A stretch of 64,000 nt of DNA from Ceratobasidium sp. AG-K (taxonomy: Eukaryota; Basidiomycota; Agaricomycetes; Cantharellales; Ceratobasidiaceae): assembly GCA_037039685.1 (NCBI GenBank), contig JAWNGF010000003.1, positions 4,562,571-4,626,570 on the forward strand. Direction: 5' to 3'. A program made the translations under genes and the position numbers. The notes beneath the pieces were generated by a model that saw only the letters and a list, made by a program, of their open reading frames with translations, was not told the DNA's origin and did no database searches. How positions within the stretch are numbered: position 1 is the first letter of the stretch; each line of letters begins with the position of its first letter. Shown one piece after another: positions 1 to 13,944 of this stretch.

Positions 1-1241
1 ATGAAGGCACAACGAAGAGGTACTCACTTGTCAAATAAGGTTTGCGTGCTTGTAACAACTTCGCCATATAGTAGAACCTCGCCCACCCCCCAGTTTGTTT
101 GCGTTACAAACGGTTGGTTACCCCGACCATCAAGGAGGGCCTTGAAATATAAGGGAATATTGAATAGAGGGGAATCTGCGGTCGTTGGAAGTGTGTTTTC
201 GTAGACAATGATATCTCGTACATTCGCCGGCTCGGACGTATCCCCTGTTTCGGCCTCTTTCCGAGCTGCAGCTAACCGATCGCTTTCGCTCCCAAAAAAC
301 CTAAACTTGTCGGCGGAGTCTTCAAACTCCTTGACGTCGCCTCCAGGTTTAAAGTGTTGGTTAAACGCCGAGAGGATGTTGTCTACAACTCCAGGACGAT
401 CAGGTGATGCGCAAAGCAACTGGGGGAGCGGCGTTTTAGATAACTTGGTGCTCGCCGCCCCACCGGGGACGAGTAGACCCAAGCCCGCCAGGACCCCCCG
501 CATGAGTTCGAGGCGCCTTGACTCCCGAGCTGCGACGTTGCTTGATGATTTGGATGCATCAGAATTTTCGAGGACAGATCGGTATGGCTCTTTCGTAATG
601 GCGTATTCGGGATGGAGTCCCCAGAGGGCGGCGGTACCCCTTCCTACGGCGCAGGTAACGGCGGCTGGTTTGCCATTGGGGTATCGAGCAGCCACGAGCA
701 CACCAAGGGCACGCATTTGTGGAGTATCCGCGTCTTCAAAAACTCCCCCACCGTTGTAATAGATCCCCTCGAACTTTTGTTCGGAATCCAAGCCGTGTAT
801 AGTTGCGGTTATATCAAGGAGCTGAGCGCCGGCTTCGCTCTCGTACTCGAACCCTGGATACGCACACCCACGAGACGTTCCTGGGAAGAACTTTAACTCT
901 CGGTCGCCAATCACTTGAAGTGGAGTCCCAGCTTCCCACTCGACACGGGCAGAGGCAAAGTAGGCACCCGCACAGATTCCCAAGAACGCTCCACCTTGCT
1001 CTACAAATTCCTTGATCTTTGGAATCGACTTGGCCAAGTGCTGGACATAGGGCAGGTCTCGACCACCTGGGATTGCGAGGAGGGCGCAACTAGGGCCCCA
1101 GGGTTCAGTTTCAAGTAGCTTTGCGTCGACCTCTCGGACCGTGTAATTGGGTGAGAGTAAGGTCCGAAGCGTAGTTATGGTGTGGAATAGCGAAGTTTCG
1201 GATACACCAGGCCCCTTGTAGACCAGTACGTCAAGAGGCAT
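1..1241 (-). CDS. BPL1: Biotin-protein ligase, N-terminal part (cut by left edge)
   Basis: The ATG at 1241 opens 404 codons beginning MPLDVLVYKGPGV. The protein has the class I glutamine-amidotransferase-like fold seen at the N-terminus of eukaryotic biotin-protein ligases: GGRDLPY near residue 59 and GICAGAYF near residue 88. This enzyme family attaches biotin to carboxylases in the cytosol. The frame stops at 24, but a canonical GTGAGT donor begins at 27 on the minus strand just before that stop. The gene therefore almost certainly continues through an intron beyond the window, and the catalytic ligase domain is not visible here. It is divergent from MSH4, with about 200 bases between the start codons. 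The family assignment is from motif recognition. Confidence 0.85.
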
Positions 1242-1445
1242 GAATCAAAGTATCGAGCAGCCAAATGGCTTATAAAGCGGCGGCTCTGCGGGGTATCCTG
1301 AGCGGTGGATGTGGGGCGACCTCTAGAACCGGTCGTCGATCAAGTTTAAATGCGTTCCCACCAAATACCGCGGGGCGCTAAACGTACTTATGTCAGCATG
1401 CCGTGGCGGCGCCACGCCCATCGTCTAACTCGAACCACAATCAAC

Positions 1446-4400
1446 ATGTCGTCCCGACAAGGCTACGCCTCATCCAGAAGCGCAACTCCACGGAGATCAT
1501 ATGCACGGCGAGGAAGCTCTCCCGGGAGTGCATTGCGTCCGCAGTCAAGCATGTCACGTCCCTCTACTGCGCGTTCAACTACAGCCGTATCTACTAACGG
1601 AGATAATCCAAGTTACGTAGTTGCTGTACTAGAAGGCAGAGGTCTGTCTGCTGGATTCATTAAGCGAATTTCTAATGCTGATACGATTCCAATCTAGGCG
1701 TGGCTCGTGAAATTGGAATGGCAGCACTCGACAAGGAGACGGGTCATTGCGTGCTCCTCCAGGCGAGTCTACAGAGCATACATGCTGCCCTTTACCCTTT
1801 TTTTGGTGGCTGAGCGTATATTCATAGATCCCAGACGGCCAAACATACGTTAAAACCTTACATCACCTACGCCATGGGTTTAATTGTCAAAATACAACAC
1901 GATGTGTGACTGACGTTCCAGGCAGTGCATAATCCTTCTGTGATTCTCGTACCTGATACATTTTTACCCTTGGACCCCACACCAAAGTCCAAGGTTTCGC
2001 CCCTGGTCGAGACTATTCGAGACGAGTTTGGCGACGATGGATCGGTAGAGTATTTTCCCGTCCCACGCAAGTATTGGAACGACCAGAATGGTAAGGTTTG
2101 AATGTCCTTTTCACGCCATGTTGCTGAGAGTGTACCAGGACTGGACGATATCAGCCGTCTAATTATTGAGGACAGTGAAAAAGCAGGAACACTACTCACC
2201 CTTTCAAACAAGTAGGTAATTCGCTTCCCCTTGATAATGCCCATATCGATCAATGGGTATCAGATACTACGCATTATCAGCTGCGGCGGCGATGTTCAAA
2301 CTGGTGGAGACGCGTATGAATACTACGTTTGCTCCACATTCGCTCCGAATCACCTTTCGAAGCCCAGAAGGTGCGAATCACTTCTGCAACTGCGCTAACC
2401 TGAGTTGGCGCTTATTAGGGACCATGATGATTGACTACGAAACCATCCGCAATTTGGAGCTTCTGCAAAGCAACGTGTCCAAGAAGAGCAAGAACTCGCT
2501 ATTTGGGTTCGTTCTTCATTCACTACCCAAAAGACACTTTTGTTCAAATTTTATTCAAGCCTATTAAATCACACATACACCCCGATGGGTAATCGCCTAC
2601 TTCGGGTCAATATTCTGGCACCGATTACAGGTGAGCTGTGTTGATACTACTGCTTCTAGTACATAATCACCACATGAACCCCAGACCAAACCGCAATCGA
2701 GCGTCGCCTAGAAGTCGTCCAAGGTACAAAGCTCGCGTAACCAACCGCCTGATCTCACACCATTTCCAGAACTCGTTACCGACGAGGAAAAATACACAGC
2801 CATCCGGGACGCCATTAAGCCCCTCAAGAGGATTGACCTCGACAAGCTAATTGCCCGACTGAGTACCTCGGATAGCCGCCCTGTTGGTGGCTCATCGGGC
2901 AATGCCAAGGGCGCCTCAGCACGTGTCGAGCAAATGATTGAGCTGCGTAATGTTGTGCGCAGTCTGCCTGGCGTTGTCAAGGCGCTGCGAGAGTGCAGGA
3001 GTTATCTGTTGCGCATGATGGCAGATATGCTCGATGATGATCGAGTCAAGTCGATCGACGACATGGTTAGCCAGGGACTAAACGATGATGCAATTTCAGC
3101 TGGTGTAAGTGCCTCGCTAGCAACCTCAATTAGCTTATTCCTTGGCATAATTTCAGGGTGGCGGCGGATTTAGCGGACTCGGAGCGATCACAAAGAAGGT
3201 TTACGCTGTGCGCGCTAACTACAATAGACTCCTTGACGTCGCGCGGGAGACATACCGTGAAAACGTAATGGACATTATCGACCTTCAGACGGAGCTCTCC
3301 AAGGAACACGATCTACCAATTTCATTACAGTACCAAGACAACGGGTTCATTTTTATACTGAAGAAGGGCGACGTGCCACAAGGCACAAAGACGTTACCGA
3401 CTCCGTTTATTAATGTGTCGATGAGGAAGAATGGCAGGTGGACATTTTCGCATTTGGAGTTGGTGGGTGGCTGATTCGTTGGGGTTGGGTGGCGAGCTGA
3501 AAACAGGGCGCTAGAAAAAGAGAAACATGCGGTTGCGAGATTCCCTCGATGAGGCGTTGCTACTCAGCGACCAGTGAGTCCGATCGGGTGTGGAGTTGTC
3601 CTATAATTGGATTTGCATAGGATCATCAAGGTGCTAGTGGAGAAGATCGTGGAAGACGTGGGTGTTTTGTACAAAGCGTCTGAAGCCGTGGGTGAAGATG
3701 TTGTCCAAGTCCGATAAGCACACTAATGATGATAACAGGTTGGGCTACTGGATATGCTGTGGTCATTTGCTCATACCTCGATCCGTACGTGTCGCTACAT
3801 GAGCACATCTCGGATCTAATAGAGTAATCCAGTCCATAACTATACACGCCCTGAGTTCACCGGAACGCTGGCTATCAAGGCCGGTCGACATCCTGTCCTC
3901 GAAACCGTCCAAGCAGCAGGCGACTTTGTCCCGAATGACACGTATGCATGCACTGGCTCATCTTTTCAGATTATCGAAGGGCCCAATATGTCTGGTATGC
4001 TCAAGCTCGTGCTCCGCTTACAATTTCTACAATAGTCAATTCACAGGTAAAAGCACCTATTTGAGGCAGATTGGAACATTGGTCGTCCTTGCTATGTGCG
4101 GTTGCTTGTGAGTCCACTGAGGGGCTGCCAGATACTACAGTGGCTGATTCATCGGGGTAGCGTTCCCGCTGAATACGCTAGCTTCAGGTTTGTTCGTCGT
4201 GGATTTCAGGGTACCATGAGATTGACCATGCTTACCAGGATTCACGACGCTCTCTTGACCAGATTGTCAAACGATGACGACCCCGAGCGTAGTCTCAGTA
4301 CATTTGCAAAGGAAATGACAACGAGTAGCATGATCTTAAGTACGCCACCTTTACTATTTTTACCCTCTCGACCTCAAGACTAGGGCACCCCTTAGGCATC

Positions 4401-5409
4401 GCGACAGAAAATTCTCTGATACTCATAGACGAATTGGGGAGAGGTACCTCGCCAATTGAAGGCGTTGGGCTTGCACACGCGATTGCGGAGTACATTATCA
4501 AAACCCAGGTTCGCACTTAAGTTTCAGTGTCGCACAGTCGTTGATTTATGTCCAGGCGTTTACTTTCTTCACAACGTAAGCGCATATATCTGCTTGATTG
4601 AAGTACGCCGAACCCTATATAGGCATTTTCAGCAACTCACTAAAACGCTTTCAAAATACCCGACCGTTGTGAAGTGAGTGTGGAGACGAATAATACAGCT
4701 GTCATTGGACTGATGATATTCTGAAGTTTACACCTGGCGGTGGAGGTGACCCACATTTTGAAACCGTCCAGTGGGTTGGCTGACAAACATGACGTCGAAG
4801 AAAAACTCACGAGCGGATCAGTCCACATTTGGACTTAGGTTTAGACATCTGTGAGCATTTTACCAGCTGAAACAGTTATGTGCGCTGGGGGTTAATTTAT
4901 CTCAAGGTTGGTGGATGGAAAGGCACACACCATTGACCATTATGGTATCAACCTTGGAATAACGGAGACTCTTCGATCGCTGACCCCTATATTCCTAGGT
5001 CTAGAACTGGCTCGCTTAGCGGATCTTCCGCCAGACGTCCTAACTGAAGCCCGACGAGTCTCGACCAAACTCAAAGCCCAGGACGATGCACTGCAAGCTG
5101 CGAGCGAAAGCAATGCAACTGCAGCGCGACGGAAGATAATACTCCGAGTACGCCCGCTCATCTGATAAACTTTGATGGGCCGCTGACCTTCTGTGCCGTC
5201 TGACTGGATTCCTTTGCTAGCTCGGAGTGCAACTGCAACAAACACTTGAACACTCAGCACTGGAAGACGAAGACCTTCTTAAATATCTAGAGGGGATACA
5301 GACAGATACGATCATCGCGTTGAGGGATCTCCTTTCCTCGCCGGCGTTGGGAGACGTGGATCCACCTGGGTCCGAACATGGAACTGGTGTCAGTGATCAC
5401 GACCCATGA
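1446..5409 (+). CDS. MSH4: MSH4, meiotic MutS homologue (many introns)
   Basis: Spliced exons reproduce a MutS family protein of the MSH4 type. The ATG at 1446 is in good context (CAACATGTC) and is followed by an S/R-rich leader, then VVAVLEGRG joined to [15 protein letters not shown] (intron 1642-1697). The connector and lever regions follow ([24 protein letters not shown]). The clamp region spans about 2760-3470. The ATPase domain has GPNMSG split by an intron from KSTYLRQIG (about 3985-4060), a Walker [14 protein letters not shown] (about 4417-4455), and FTTHFQQL downstream. The C-terminal helix-turn-helix part ([22 protein letters not shown]) ends at TGA 5407-5409. With MSH5, MSH4 stabilises meiotic recombination intermediates and promotes crossovers; it lacks the mismatch-binding domain, as here. 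Individual exon borders are approximate; one intron appears to use a GC donor near 1760. Confidence 0.88.
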
Positions 5410-6261
5410 CTCCAAGACAAAGGTGCATTATTGGAAGATACGAGCAGGCTTTTTCGTCGTTGGTGTCTTGTGCCCTGTTTGCGCACTCTGTGGCCTCGCG
5501 TTGTGGCTTGCTCGCATCGTGTATAATTGAATGCGTATTCAGTCGCGGGGTTCCTTCGTTCTGGGGGCTCAACAATTCAAGAGAGAACGAAACACTAGCA
5601 ACGGCACGTGCAGACCAATATAAACTGTCAAAACCCTGGCAAAGCAATTTTTTGACAGGAGGGGTGTATTATTATACCTGATTAGGGAAGGAAGCATTCT
5701 AAAAAAACCTCAACGGCAAGCGCCGGTTGCCATATCCAGCGCGTTCTGGAGACTCGTACGTGCAAAAGTACTTAAAAATCGGGGAGACTATTCAAGCAGA
5801 GAATTCTTCGAGGCACTGAACTACTGTTTCCATCGCGGTGATATCATCGTTGACGGAGGTTTGGGGGAACGATCAGCGGTTGCTGCCAAGGTAGTCATCG
5901 AGAGCCAAATATGGTCAAGTCTGTCGGTGGGTTGTGATGCCGACGACGTCGTGGAGAAGCACGAGGCATGACCTGATCTGCACTTTGCCCTGAGCGCCGG
6001 AGTCCTCTCATAAAGTCCCGGAGCGAGTTCAGATCCCTCTGGATGCTGCGTGTCCGATAGGTGGGTCCATTATCCTCGATTTCAATTTCTTGGACCAAAG
6101 AGCTAATAATTCAAGCGCTGTAGCCAAGTCTCCTTCGACCTTCTTTCACCCCACCCCCTTTTGTCCTTTTCGTTCTCTTCCACCCTTTTTGCAGGCCGGA
6201 CTTCCTGCTTTTCCACTTGGACTTTTACTACTGTATCTCCCTAGCTCTTCTTTTATTCACC
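5410..6261. other. Intergenic between MSH4 and noxR
   Basis: No convincing gene. The last 150 bases are strongly pyrimidine-rich (about 6115-6260), as expected for a fungal promoter or 5' leader ahead of noxR. An open minus-strand stretch at 5895-6098 lacks an ATG and matches nothing I recognise. Confidence 0.5.
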
Positions 6262-8212
6262 ATGTCTATGTCTTTGAAGGTATGTCTGCCGAGAACAGTT
6301 GGGCGGGGTGTTGACTGCGGAATTTTTAGGCCGAGCTCGAAGCATGGGCTAGTGCACTGGCTGCATACGACGCGGAAGACTTTCAACTGGCTCTCGAGCT
6401 GTTCGAGGTAAACTACCTTTGATCCCAACGTGGTTTGGTCGCTTATCGCTCCTTGCAGCCCATATCGGATACCTCCCGTATATTGACCAACATTGGCCTT
6501 ATCCTCGCCACCGTCGGAGAGCATGAGCGTGCGGTCGACCACTTCAAACGTGCCACCGAACTCGACACGTACCTTGCTATTGCGTATTTCCAGGGCGGGG
6601 TCAGCAGCTTCTTGCTCGGTAATTACGAGGACGCCTATGAGCAGTTTGAGAATGCGTTCATGTGGTTACGTGGGAACCAAGCCATGTGAGTCAACTGCGA
6701 CGCCCCTGACAAGAGTGGCACTAATTTGTTCTGTCCATCAGAAATTACGAACAGCTTGGGTTGAACTTCCGGCTATACACTGCCGAGATCTTATTCAACA
6801 GGTGTGTCGATCGACACATTGTGATTTGAATTATATTGACGACAATGCAGGGGTCTGTGTCTATTGAATCTGGGGCGCTACGACGAGGCAACTCAGGACT
6901 TGCGAGCGGCGCAGGAGGCAAAAGTAACCCCGGAGCACGATGTCATTGAAGACGCCATTAGAGAAAACGGTGAAGGTTACACGGTCTTTTCGATCCCCGT
7001 CGGCATTGTCTTCCGCCCCAACCCCAACAAGATCAAGAACCTCCAGGCCAAAGACTATCTCGGCAAAGCGCGTCTCATCTCCAACGACGACTCCAAGTAC
7101 GAGGCCTTTGACGGTGTCGACCCCGACCAGCTTGCGTTCCGTCGTGAAAAGACCATTTCTCGGCCCAATCGCGCACGCAATACATCGGATCCTGGAGCCA
7201 AGTCGGACACGCCCCCAGCCAAGGAGGGTGCGAGCATTGGGCGCTCATCGAGTGATATTGGAGGGACGTCTGCTCCTCGTAACCCTGCTGGACTCTCGCG
7301 TGCTGCTACAACTGGCAACCCGATTAGGCTCGGCCCTGCCCCCGACACACGCTGGGAACCTGAGACTCTGAACAGGTCTGCAACGACTATTCGCCCTTTG
7401 CGTCCCCAATCTCCACCTCAGCCGCCTGCGAAATCGCGGTCCCCCGAGCCAATCTCAGCTCCTGGTCCAACCCGGGGCCTGAGCGTACGTCGTCCGCCTC
7501 CGCCGAGCGCATTCAAACCTACACCGGCGCCCGTGGACGAATCCCGGTTCACGGATCTGTATGATTCTTATTCGGGACGCAGTCAGCCTCCTAATGTGGA
7601 TGAATGGGTCGGAGGCACTGTCCCCGGTGCTTCTCCGACACGTGCACCGTCCCGGTCTGCGTCCGCCATGGGCCGGAGCCAGACGAGTTATCCGAGCCGA
7701 GCGCCGAGCCAGTCTGCGCCCCGTCGTGCGCTCTCGCGAAAAGCCACAACCATGTCCCGGAGGACGCGTTCGTATGATGAAGAAGAGGGCTATGTGAGCG
7801 GGAGTGCAGAGTTTGAGGAGCCCGCAGCGTTTGAGGAAACCAAGATTCGAGTCAAGGTATGTTTTGCCGTTGCCTTGTTCTCTCTGTTACTAAATTTGGT
7901 GCGCAGTTGCATTTCAATAATTCCCTCCGCGGGATGGCAATTATGCCTGACATTTCGTGCGACGATTTCATGGACCGAGTCTGCTCCAAGTTTGGCCGCG
8001 AGTATGGCGATTTGAGCCTCAAGTTTACCGACGAAGACGGATCTCAAGTCTGTTTGATCGACGAGTCGGATTTCGAGCTCGCCATTGAGAATGCTCGTGC
8101 AGCTGCGCTCAAAGGCAAAGAGAGCCGGTTGGAAATTTGGTGCGTCTCAAACCTGTGCTAATGCTGTTCGTCTTGTACTGACGTATGATATATTAGGTGT
8201 GAAAACGCATGA
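6262..8212 (+). CDS. noxR: NADPH oxidase regulator NoxR (p67phox-like), 545 aa
   Basis: Exons 6262-6279, 6330-6407, 6459-6685, 6742-6801, 6851-7856, 7907-8139 and 8197-8212 sum to 546 codons. The first ~150 residues are tetratricopeptide repeats (RILTNIGLILATVGEHERAV, AIAYFQGGVSSFLLGNYEDA, LCLLNLGRYDEATQDL). An activation-domain-like segment GYTVFSIPVGIVFRP follows near residues 163-178. Next comes a long P/S-rich disordered linker with SH3-ligand-like prolines, then a C-terminal PB1-type domain (LHFNNSLRGM, SLKFTDEDGSQVCLIDESDFE). This order is that of fungal NoxR, which with Rac and Cdc24 activates NoxA/NoxB to make superoxide during differentiation and hyphal fusion. Both the first exon (six codons) and the last exon (16 bases) are very short. 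No oxidase catalytic gene is in the window. Confidence 0.9.
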
Positions 8213-9897
8213 CGAACCACTTGTTGCTGTCGCGCGGTTCTTGGTTCTTTTGTTCCCCTACCCCACACCACTCACTGGCTTTAGTTGTACTGTTTCACTT
8301 TGCATGTTTGGTCTGGTACCATTGGTTGCATGGTTGGGTTGGCTATCTGTGTATATTGTCACTTTACGTTCTTTTACTTTTATATCAACGACCTTATGAC
8401 CCCTTTTTGGGAGCTGAAACTGGGGGTTAAGGTGTGTCGCTCAATTGAAATGCTCAATTGAAAGTGTATCGACATCGGGGACATCCAGTCGATTTCCCCA
8501 CGGTCGATGGACCAAGAAGCCTCAAGTTGCGCCTCACTAACGCTCTTCTGAATGTCCCTATCAGCGGGGGCCGGAATAACTAGCCGGAAAAAGCTTCCCT
8601 ACGCATACACGCGTTGAAATCACAACGTGGTCAGCTTGACCTCTGTATACTATGAGCCTGGACTAGGCATCCCGTACCGACCCGAGGGATCTCAATCGAT
8701 GCGTTGGTTAGATGTGACCAGTTTGCTGGGCCGGACCCGAGGGTGAGATGAGTAACGAGGGTTGTGGGGATGAGGCATTGACATCGCGAGGGAGGGAAGG
8801 ACTTCGACCCAAGCGCGAGCGGGGGCATGCGAAGCTGCAGAGTATTTGGGCGTCGATTATTGCGGGCGGTGTATATAGGTTTCGAGGTCGAGAACGTGAT
8901 GCGTGTGCTGATATGACTGCTGTGAATGAAGTATGATATTCCGGTTATGGTAGTTGTAAGAAGCCAAGCAACGTCAGAACCACGTGACACAGCCAGGGTA
9001 TGACAAAAGAACAGCTTTACATCTTCCGTGTCGGACCAATCGCGCTTGCTCTCTGTTTACTCGATATGATTCCCTTTGTTCGAGCAGTGCTGCGAAGAAC
9101 GATAATCTAATAACCGAAATAGGGTCTTACTCGGAATGAGGCTGCTCGGATGGCTGGACTGAGATCACACACGCCTTTGAACTCGTTGCAATGGGTTGCT
9201 GGGTTACTCGGTGCGCGTGCTTTTCATCGACTTGTATAAGGAGCTCGCGGGTTCAACGGATGTAGCACCTGATCTCACCTTGGATTCGAATGCAAACTCT
9301 CACGCTAAGCCTACGTGTCTCTGAAATCGCTTAAAGACCCATTTCTTGGAACTTAATTTAACGATTGGTGAGTTTGGGAATCTGGCTTCTCTTTGTCCGA
9401 GCTCGCAGATCGCCACCATCAACTCGCACTTCTCCATCCTGTGCACAATGTCAAGAAGCCTATCCTGTTGGTTCATATATACCTCTGGTCGAGAGAGGGG
9501 AGGAATCATTCGTGCACCTCATCTGACTCTAACTTATACAGACTGCCTCGGTTCCCACTCGACATTATTTCACCGGCATCTCATTGTACCAAACACGCCA
9601 TAACATCTAGACAATACAAGGAATTGTGAGTCCTGTTTTTGCCGAGTGGCTTCCCTTTCTGACGTGCACACGCCATCGGGAGAAGCTAGATCAGCCCGAC
9701 CTACTTTTGATACCTTTATTGCCCTCGCCGCCCACGTCAAGGACTTAAACACCAACTTCGCTCTGTCATACCATCTTCCTCCTCTTCATCAACGGACTAG
9801 TCGGCGTCCTTCGTTCTCGCCCCTCCCGTCGACGTAGTAGCCTAGGTTACCCGCCACAAGGCTAACACATCCCGCCCTCAGCCACCCCTTAACTAGG
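8213..9897. other. Intergenic, 1.7 kb
   Basis: No ORF here has recognisable homology. The part close to 9898 (about 9780-9897) is C/T-rich and may hold the promoter and 5' leader of the downstream methyltransferase gene; spliced leader exons cannot be excluded. Confidence 0.4.
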
Positions 9898-12800
9898 ATG
9901 AAGTCAACGTTTATCTCTAAACCCCGGCTATCCCCCTCGAGTACCATGAATGCACCGCCTCAGATGCGCTCTGTATCGCCGCTAAGCTTCGGCTCTTCTT
10001 CATCGACGAGCAGCCCCCGGCCAACGCGCATTGTTACTGGAGGGTGCGGTGGTCCAAAGAACAACGTTGGTCCGAGTGGCTGCCAATCGACTTGTGCTGC
10101 CCCTACACAGCGAACAGGTGCTTCTCCCCCACGACCATCAAGGCCCGAGGCCGCTGAAGCCTCCCAAACGGAGGTATATGAAGCCCAACCCGCTCAGACC
10201 AGCCTGCCCCGCTCTTCGCCTTCTAGGCCAACCCTCCGACGACTATCTACTGCGACTACAGCGACCTTGCATAGACACCTATCTATTGCCTCTTCTGCTT
10301 CCGTGCTCCCATTTTCAAACAGACGCCGACCAAGTATTCCAGTCGAAGACTTTCCTTCGTCTCCGACCGACGACGACTGGGAGGATTTCTCCTTTGAAGA
10401 CCATCTAACCCCCGTTTCTCCTCGTCGTTCCATCCGACGAAAGCCATCCATCCCTCTTTCGCCTGTTTCGCCTAGACTCGTCAAGGGTGCGAGTGAGTAC
10501 GCTTATTGTGTATGCTTGGGCCTGATCTAATTGATTCATTGTTCTTTAGGCCTGAACCGGTCTCACGCGTCCCGCCGTAGCCGGAGATCACGCATGAACC
10601 TACGTGGTCCAACTTCACCTGTTCCGAAAATAAACTCCGACCGACCCCTATCCGTTTACTCCGCCTATTCCTACTACGATCCCTCCCAGATCGACGACAC
10701 TGCACCCATGTCAGCCAGCAGCGTCGATTCGTTTACCGAATTCGAAGACATCGACGAGTTTGGTGATGTTCCAGCCGGGTCGAACCTTCAGCCACGAGGC
10801 TCTGTGAGCTCTATTGCAACTGTTCGTCCCGAGCCTGATCAGCGCAAGGAGAGTCGGCTTGGCGGATTAAAGGACAAGCTGCGCTGGTTGCCTGGCCGTT
10901 CAGGGCATGGACAAGAGTCGAGTTCGGACGAGGGCGGACGCGGACGCGCTAGCTCGGATGCCTCCGTTTTGTCATCTGCCGAGCCTGCTGCCGGAGCCGG
11001 CACAACTCGCCCGGCATATTTCCGAGCCAACACTACATCTCAAGCGACAAAGCAGCGCCCGATCGCGTTCAATAGACCCGGTTTCCGTTCGTTGAGCAAG
11101 TCGAGCACATCATCGAACGATTTCCAGCCCCGGCATGGGTATAGGTCGTCCACCGACTCGAGCTCGTACGCTCCATCATTTTCGTCCTTTGAGCAAAACT
11201 TCCACATTGGCGGACAGTCCGGGAGTTACTCGTCGTGCGGAGAAGATTGGGTCGAGGAAAGCCCCAAATCCCAGCCTCGTCCTCTGTCCCCATCTCGAGC
11301 TTCGTCGATCATTATGCCCAGCGAGTGCGCCCACATCCGTAGCCGTTCCGACAACTATGAGCACCTGCTCTCCGGCTCCGCCGAGTCAGCCGACCCGCTG
11401 CCCACGATTCGCATGAAAAACGGAGTCCCTCATCATTCAGCCTCTCCTGAGCATGTTCCTTATCCATTGGCATACTCGGCCAACATGATGGCAGCGGACC
11501 GCTGGAATCATGCGCTCCTATTCGGAGATGATCGTAACCCGGCCAACGCCGGTGGCTTATTGCGAGGCTCAACTGTTTCGTTTTCGCAATTTTATGGAGT
11601 GGGGAGTGGGAAGAAAGAGGTACTCAAGGGGCGCGAACTCAGAGGTGGAAAGGTTCTGGACCTTGGCTGTGGAGAGGGACTTTGGGTCCTTGCAGCAGCC
11701 AAGGAATGGAGGGTAAGCACAGCCCTTAAATTTAAGAGACTGTATCGCTAATATATGCGCTGCCAGCACACTCGTTTTGTGGGATTTGACATCATGTCGG
11801 TGCAGATGAACCTCCAAGAGCGACTCGAGGGTGTTAGGAATGCGCAGGACATCATTGACCGGATCGAATGGGTTCAAGGCGACTTGTGAGTCTAAATTAA
11901 TAAACCTTTTCCGCGCTCGTGCCAACCTTTTGGAATTTACAGCCTGCAAAAGAAGCTTCCCTTTGAGAGCAACTCTTTTGATCTCGTTCGCCTTGCAAAT
12001 ACTACTATGGCATTGCCCACCGACCCCGAGGGTAACAACTGCCGTCTGCGTAACCTGTTCGGCGAGATTTTCCGCATTCTCAAAGTTGACGGCGAACTCG
12101 AGGTCATTGACGAGAATCACGTTGTTCCCTCGAGCTCCAAGCCTTCTCCTTCCCACCCAGAAAACAAGGCATATAACCCCAACCTTGGCCCCCAGATGCA
12201 ACAACTCGAGCAGGCGTTCGGCAACATGCTCAAGTACCACAAACTCTCTGCATACGATGCGATCCCTGGGCTCCTAGAACAAAACTTTTCGACCTCGTCC
12301 GAAAAGGCTAAGTTCAAACTCGCCATTGCTCCCGATGAGACGGTCGTCGCCAACATTCAGCGTCGTAGCGGGCTGAGCGAGGAGATTGCTGTCCGCGCCG
12401 AGATTGACCAAGAACTTGGCTTGACGAAGGAGCCTACTGCTAGACCTACCCACGGACGACTCCCTAGTTCCACCGGCAGCGCGACCCGCGGACGGAACCA
12501 CAAAATGCTGCAGCTACTTGGACAGGAGTTTGCCGAGTCCCGTAAGCCAGTCGTTCCCCAGGGCTTGATCGTCCTCCCCAACAAGATGCTCCCGCTGTCC
12601 CCAGCCGCCGTGTATGCGCACGCGACACACTCAACAAACGTTCTTCTTGCCGCCAAGGAACAACTTTTCAGTTATGTTGAACTTTGCGCGCAAGGGCGAG
12701 CCGTTGCCGACCGCCAGGAGTTTGAAGATTTAGTTTGGGAGTACGAGGCGAGTCGCTTTGATCGTATTGGGTTGCGCGACCCCATGCACTCGTACAAGGA

Positions 12801-13020
12801 CTGGGACTCGGGCATCTCCGATTCCAACGAGGGACTGTGCTCTTCCGAACAGCGTAGCCCAAAGCTTGCTTGCTCTCCGCCTCCGGATGCCGCTCGGGTC
12901 GGCTCCATGGGACCTCTCCCTGCCTGGCGATATGAATCCGAACAGGACGTCGTCACTGTGCGCGAAATTCGTGTTTGCCTAGCTCGCAAGCTTGGTTCGG
13001 TGCCCCCTACTCACGCTTAG
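9898..13020 (+). CDS. Large protein with class I SAM methyltransferase domain, 984 aa
   Basis: Exons 9898-10492, 10550-11712, 11767-11885 and 11943-13020 give 985 codons including stop. The first ~540 residues are low-complexity S/P/R-rich sequence, probably disordered. A short block around YPLAYSANMMAADRWNHALL precedes the methyltransferase core. Motif I is VLDLGCGEGLWVL, the acidic strand-2 end is FVGFDIM, motif II/III is IEWVQGDF, and the post-motif is FDLVRLANTTMALP followed by IFRILKVDGELEVIDENHVVP. This is the usual fungal topology for regulatory or uncharacterised methyltransferases (LaeA/UMTA-like organisation), but the substrate cannot be told. The C-terminal ~250 residues contain no motif I recognise. 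Confidence 0.8.
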
Positions 13021-13944
13021 ATTACCTTCGATTCTTCCTATCTATTATTTCTTTGTTTCACGTTTATGACCCTTGAAGACCTTTATGCCTATGTTTACCC
13101 CTGCTATGCCCTATGCCTCCATGATTTTCTTTCACATTTTCTCCTTCGTCCTTGCCCTGTCTGTAACACACGAACATTCCTCATTAACCGTTCTCAGCGC
13201 ACCGCTCACTAATAATTATTTTTGTGTTCTTAGCGATAGATTTGTCTTTGTATAATTAGTTAATGTCAGATGACCATTTTGAGATGAACATTTACCTCAC
13301 TAAGACGCATAATTTAGAAGTTATCACTATGAGAAAACATGGCCATGACTAGAAAAACCTAGTTTGGTAAGGGCATAATCGTCATTTATATGTACACACA
13401 CATCATATCGAATCCTCGCCAGGTGCCAACCGCACGTGGCCTTGATATTTCTCTTTCCTCTGGACCTTAATTCTCAGAATGACTGAAAAGTCGAAACGAA
13501 GTCATAGCCGACGCTGCAACAAGTCAGCCAGGGCCTATACTTGCCTCCCAGGAATGTCGGAGTGCCTACAAGACATACAGTTTTGGATCAGGGTGTGGAG
13601 AGTCATTGTGCCGATTGGTAATGTTCCCCCGTGAGCACACTTGCGGATCGCCGCTCCGGTACCCAGACCTAGCCTTCATCCACCAGCATCCCAGTATGCT
13701 GGAGGAGCTACACATGACTAGCAGTTTTCTGAGCACTGTAATGCCGCCTGTTTGGCGATCGCAAACGTTTATGACCCTCTTGACTCGCTCTGAAGTATTT
13801 CTGCGCCATCTCTGCTACATCACCCGGCGAACTGAAGCTGATGGCATCATACGAGAATAAACTGAAGGAACCTATAATAGGTTTAGTCCCATAGTGTATA
13901 TGGCCACCTCATTATTCCACCCCTCTAATCAGTAGCCATTCTCG
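13021..13944. other. Intergenic, about 0.9 kb
   Basis: T-rich just after the methyltransferase stop (13021-13260), consistent with a 3' UTR and terminator region. A small open stretch at 13606-13860 resembles nothing known to me. Confidence 0.4.

Noticed and set aside
24..896. Several plus-strand frames over the biotin-protein ligase
   Set aside because: They are antisense to a well-supported conserved gene.
5895..6098. Open minus-strand frame upstream of noxR
   Set aside because: No ATG start, no recognised homology, and it abuts the noxR promoter.
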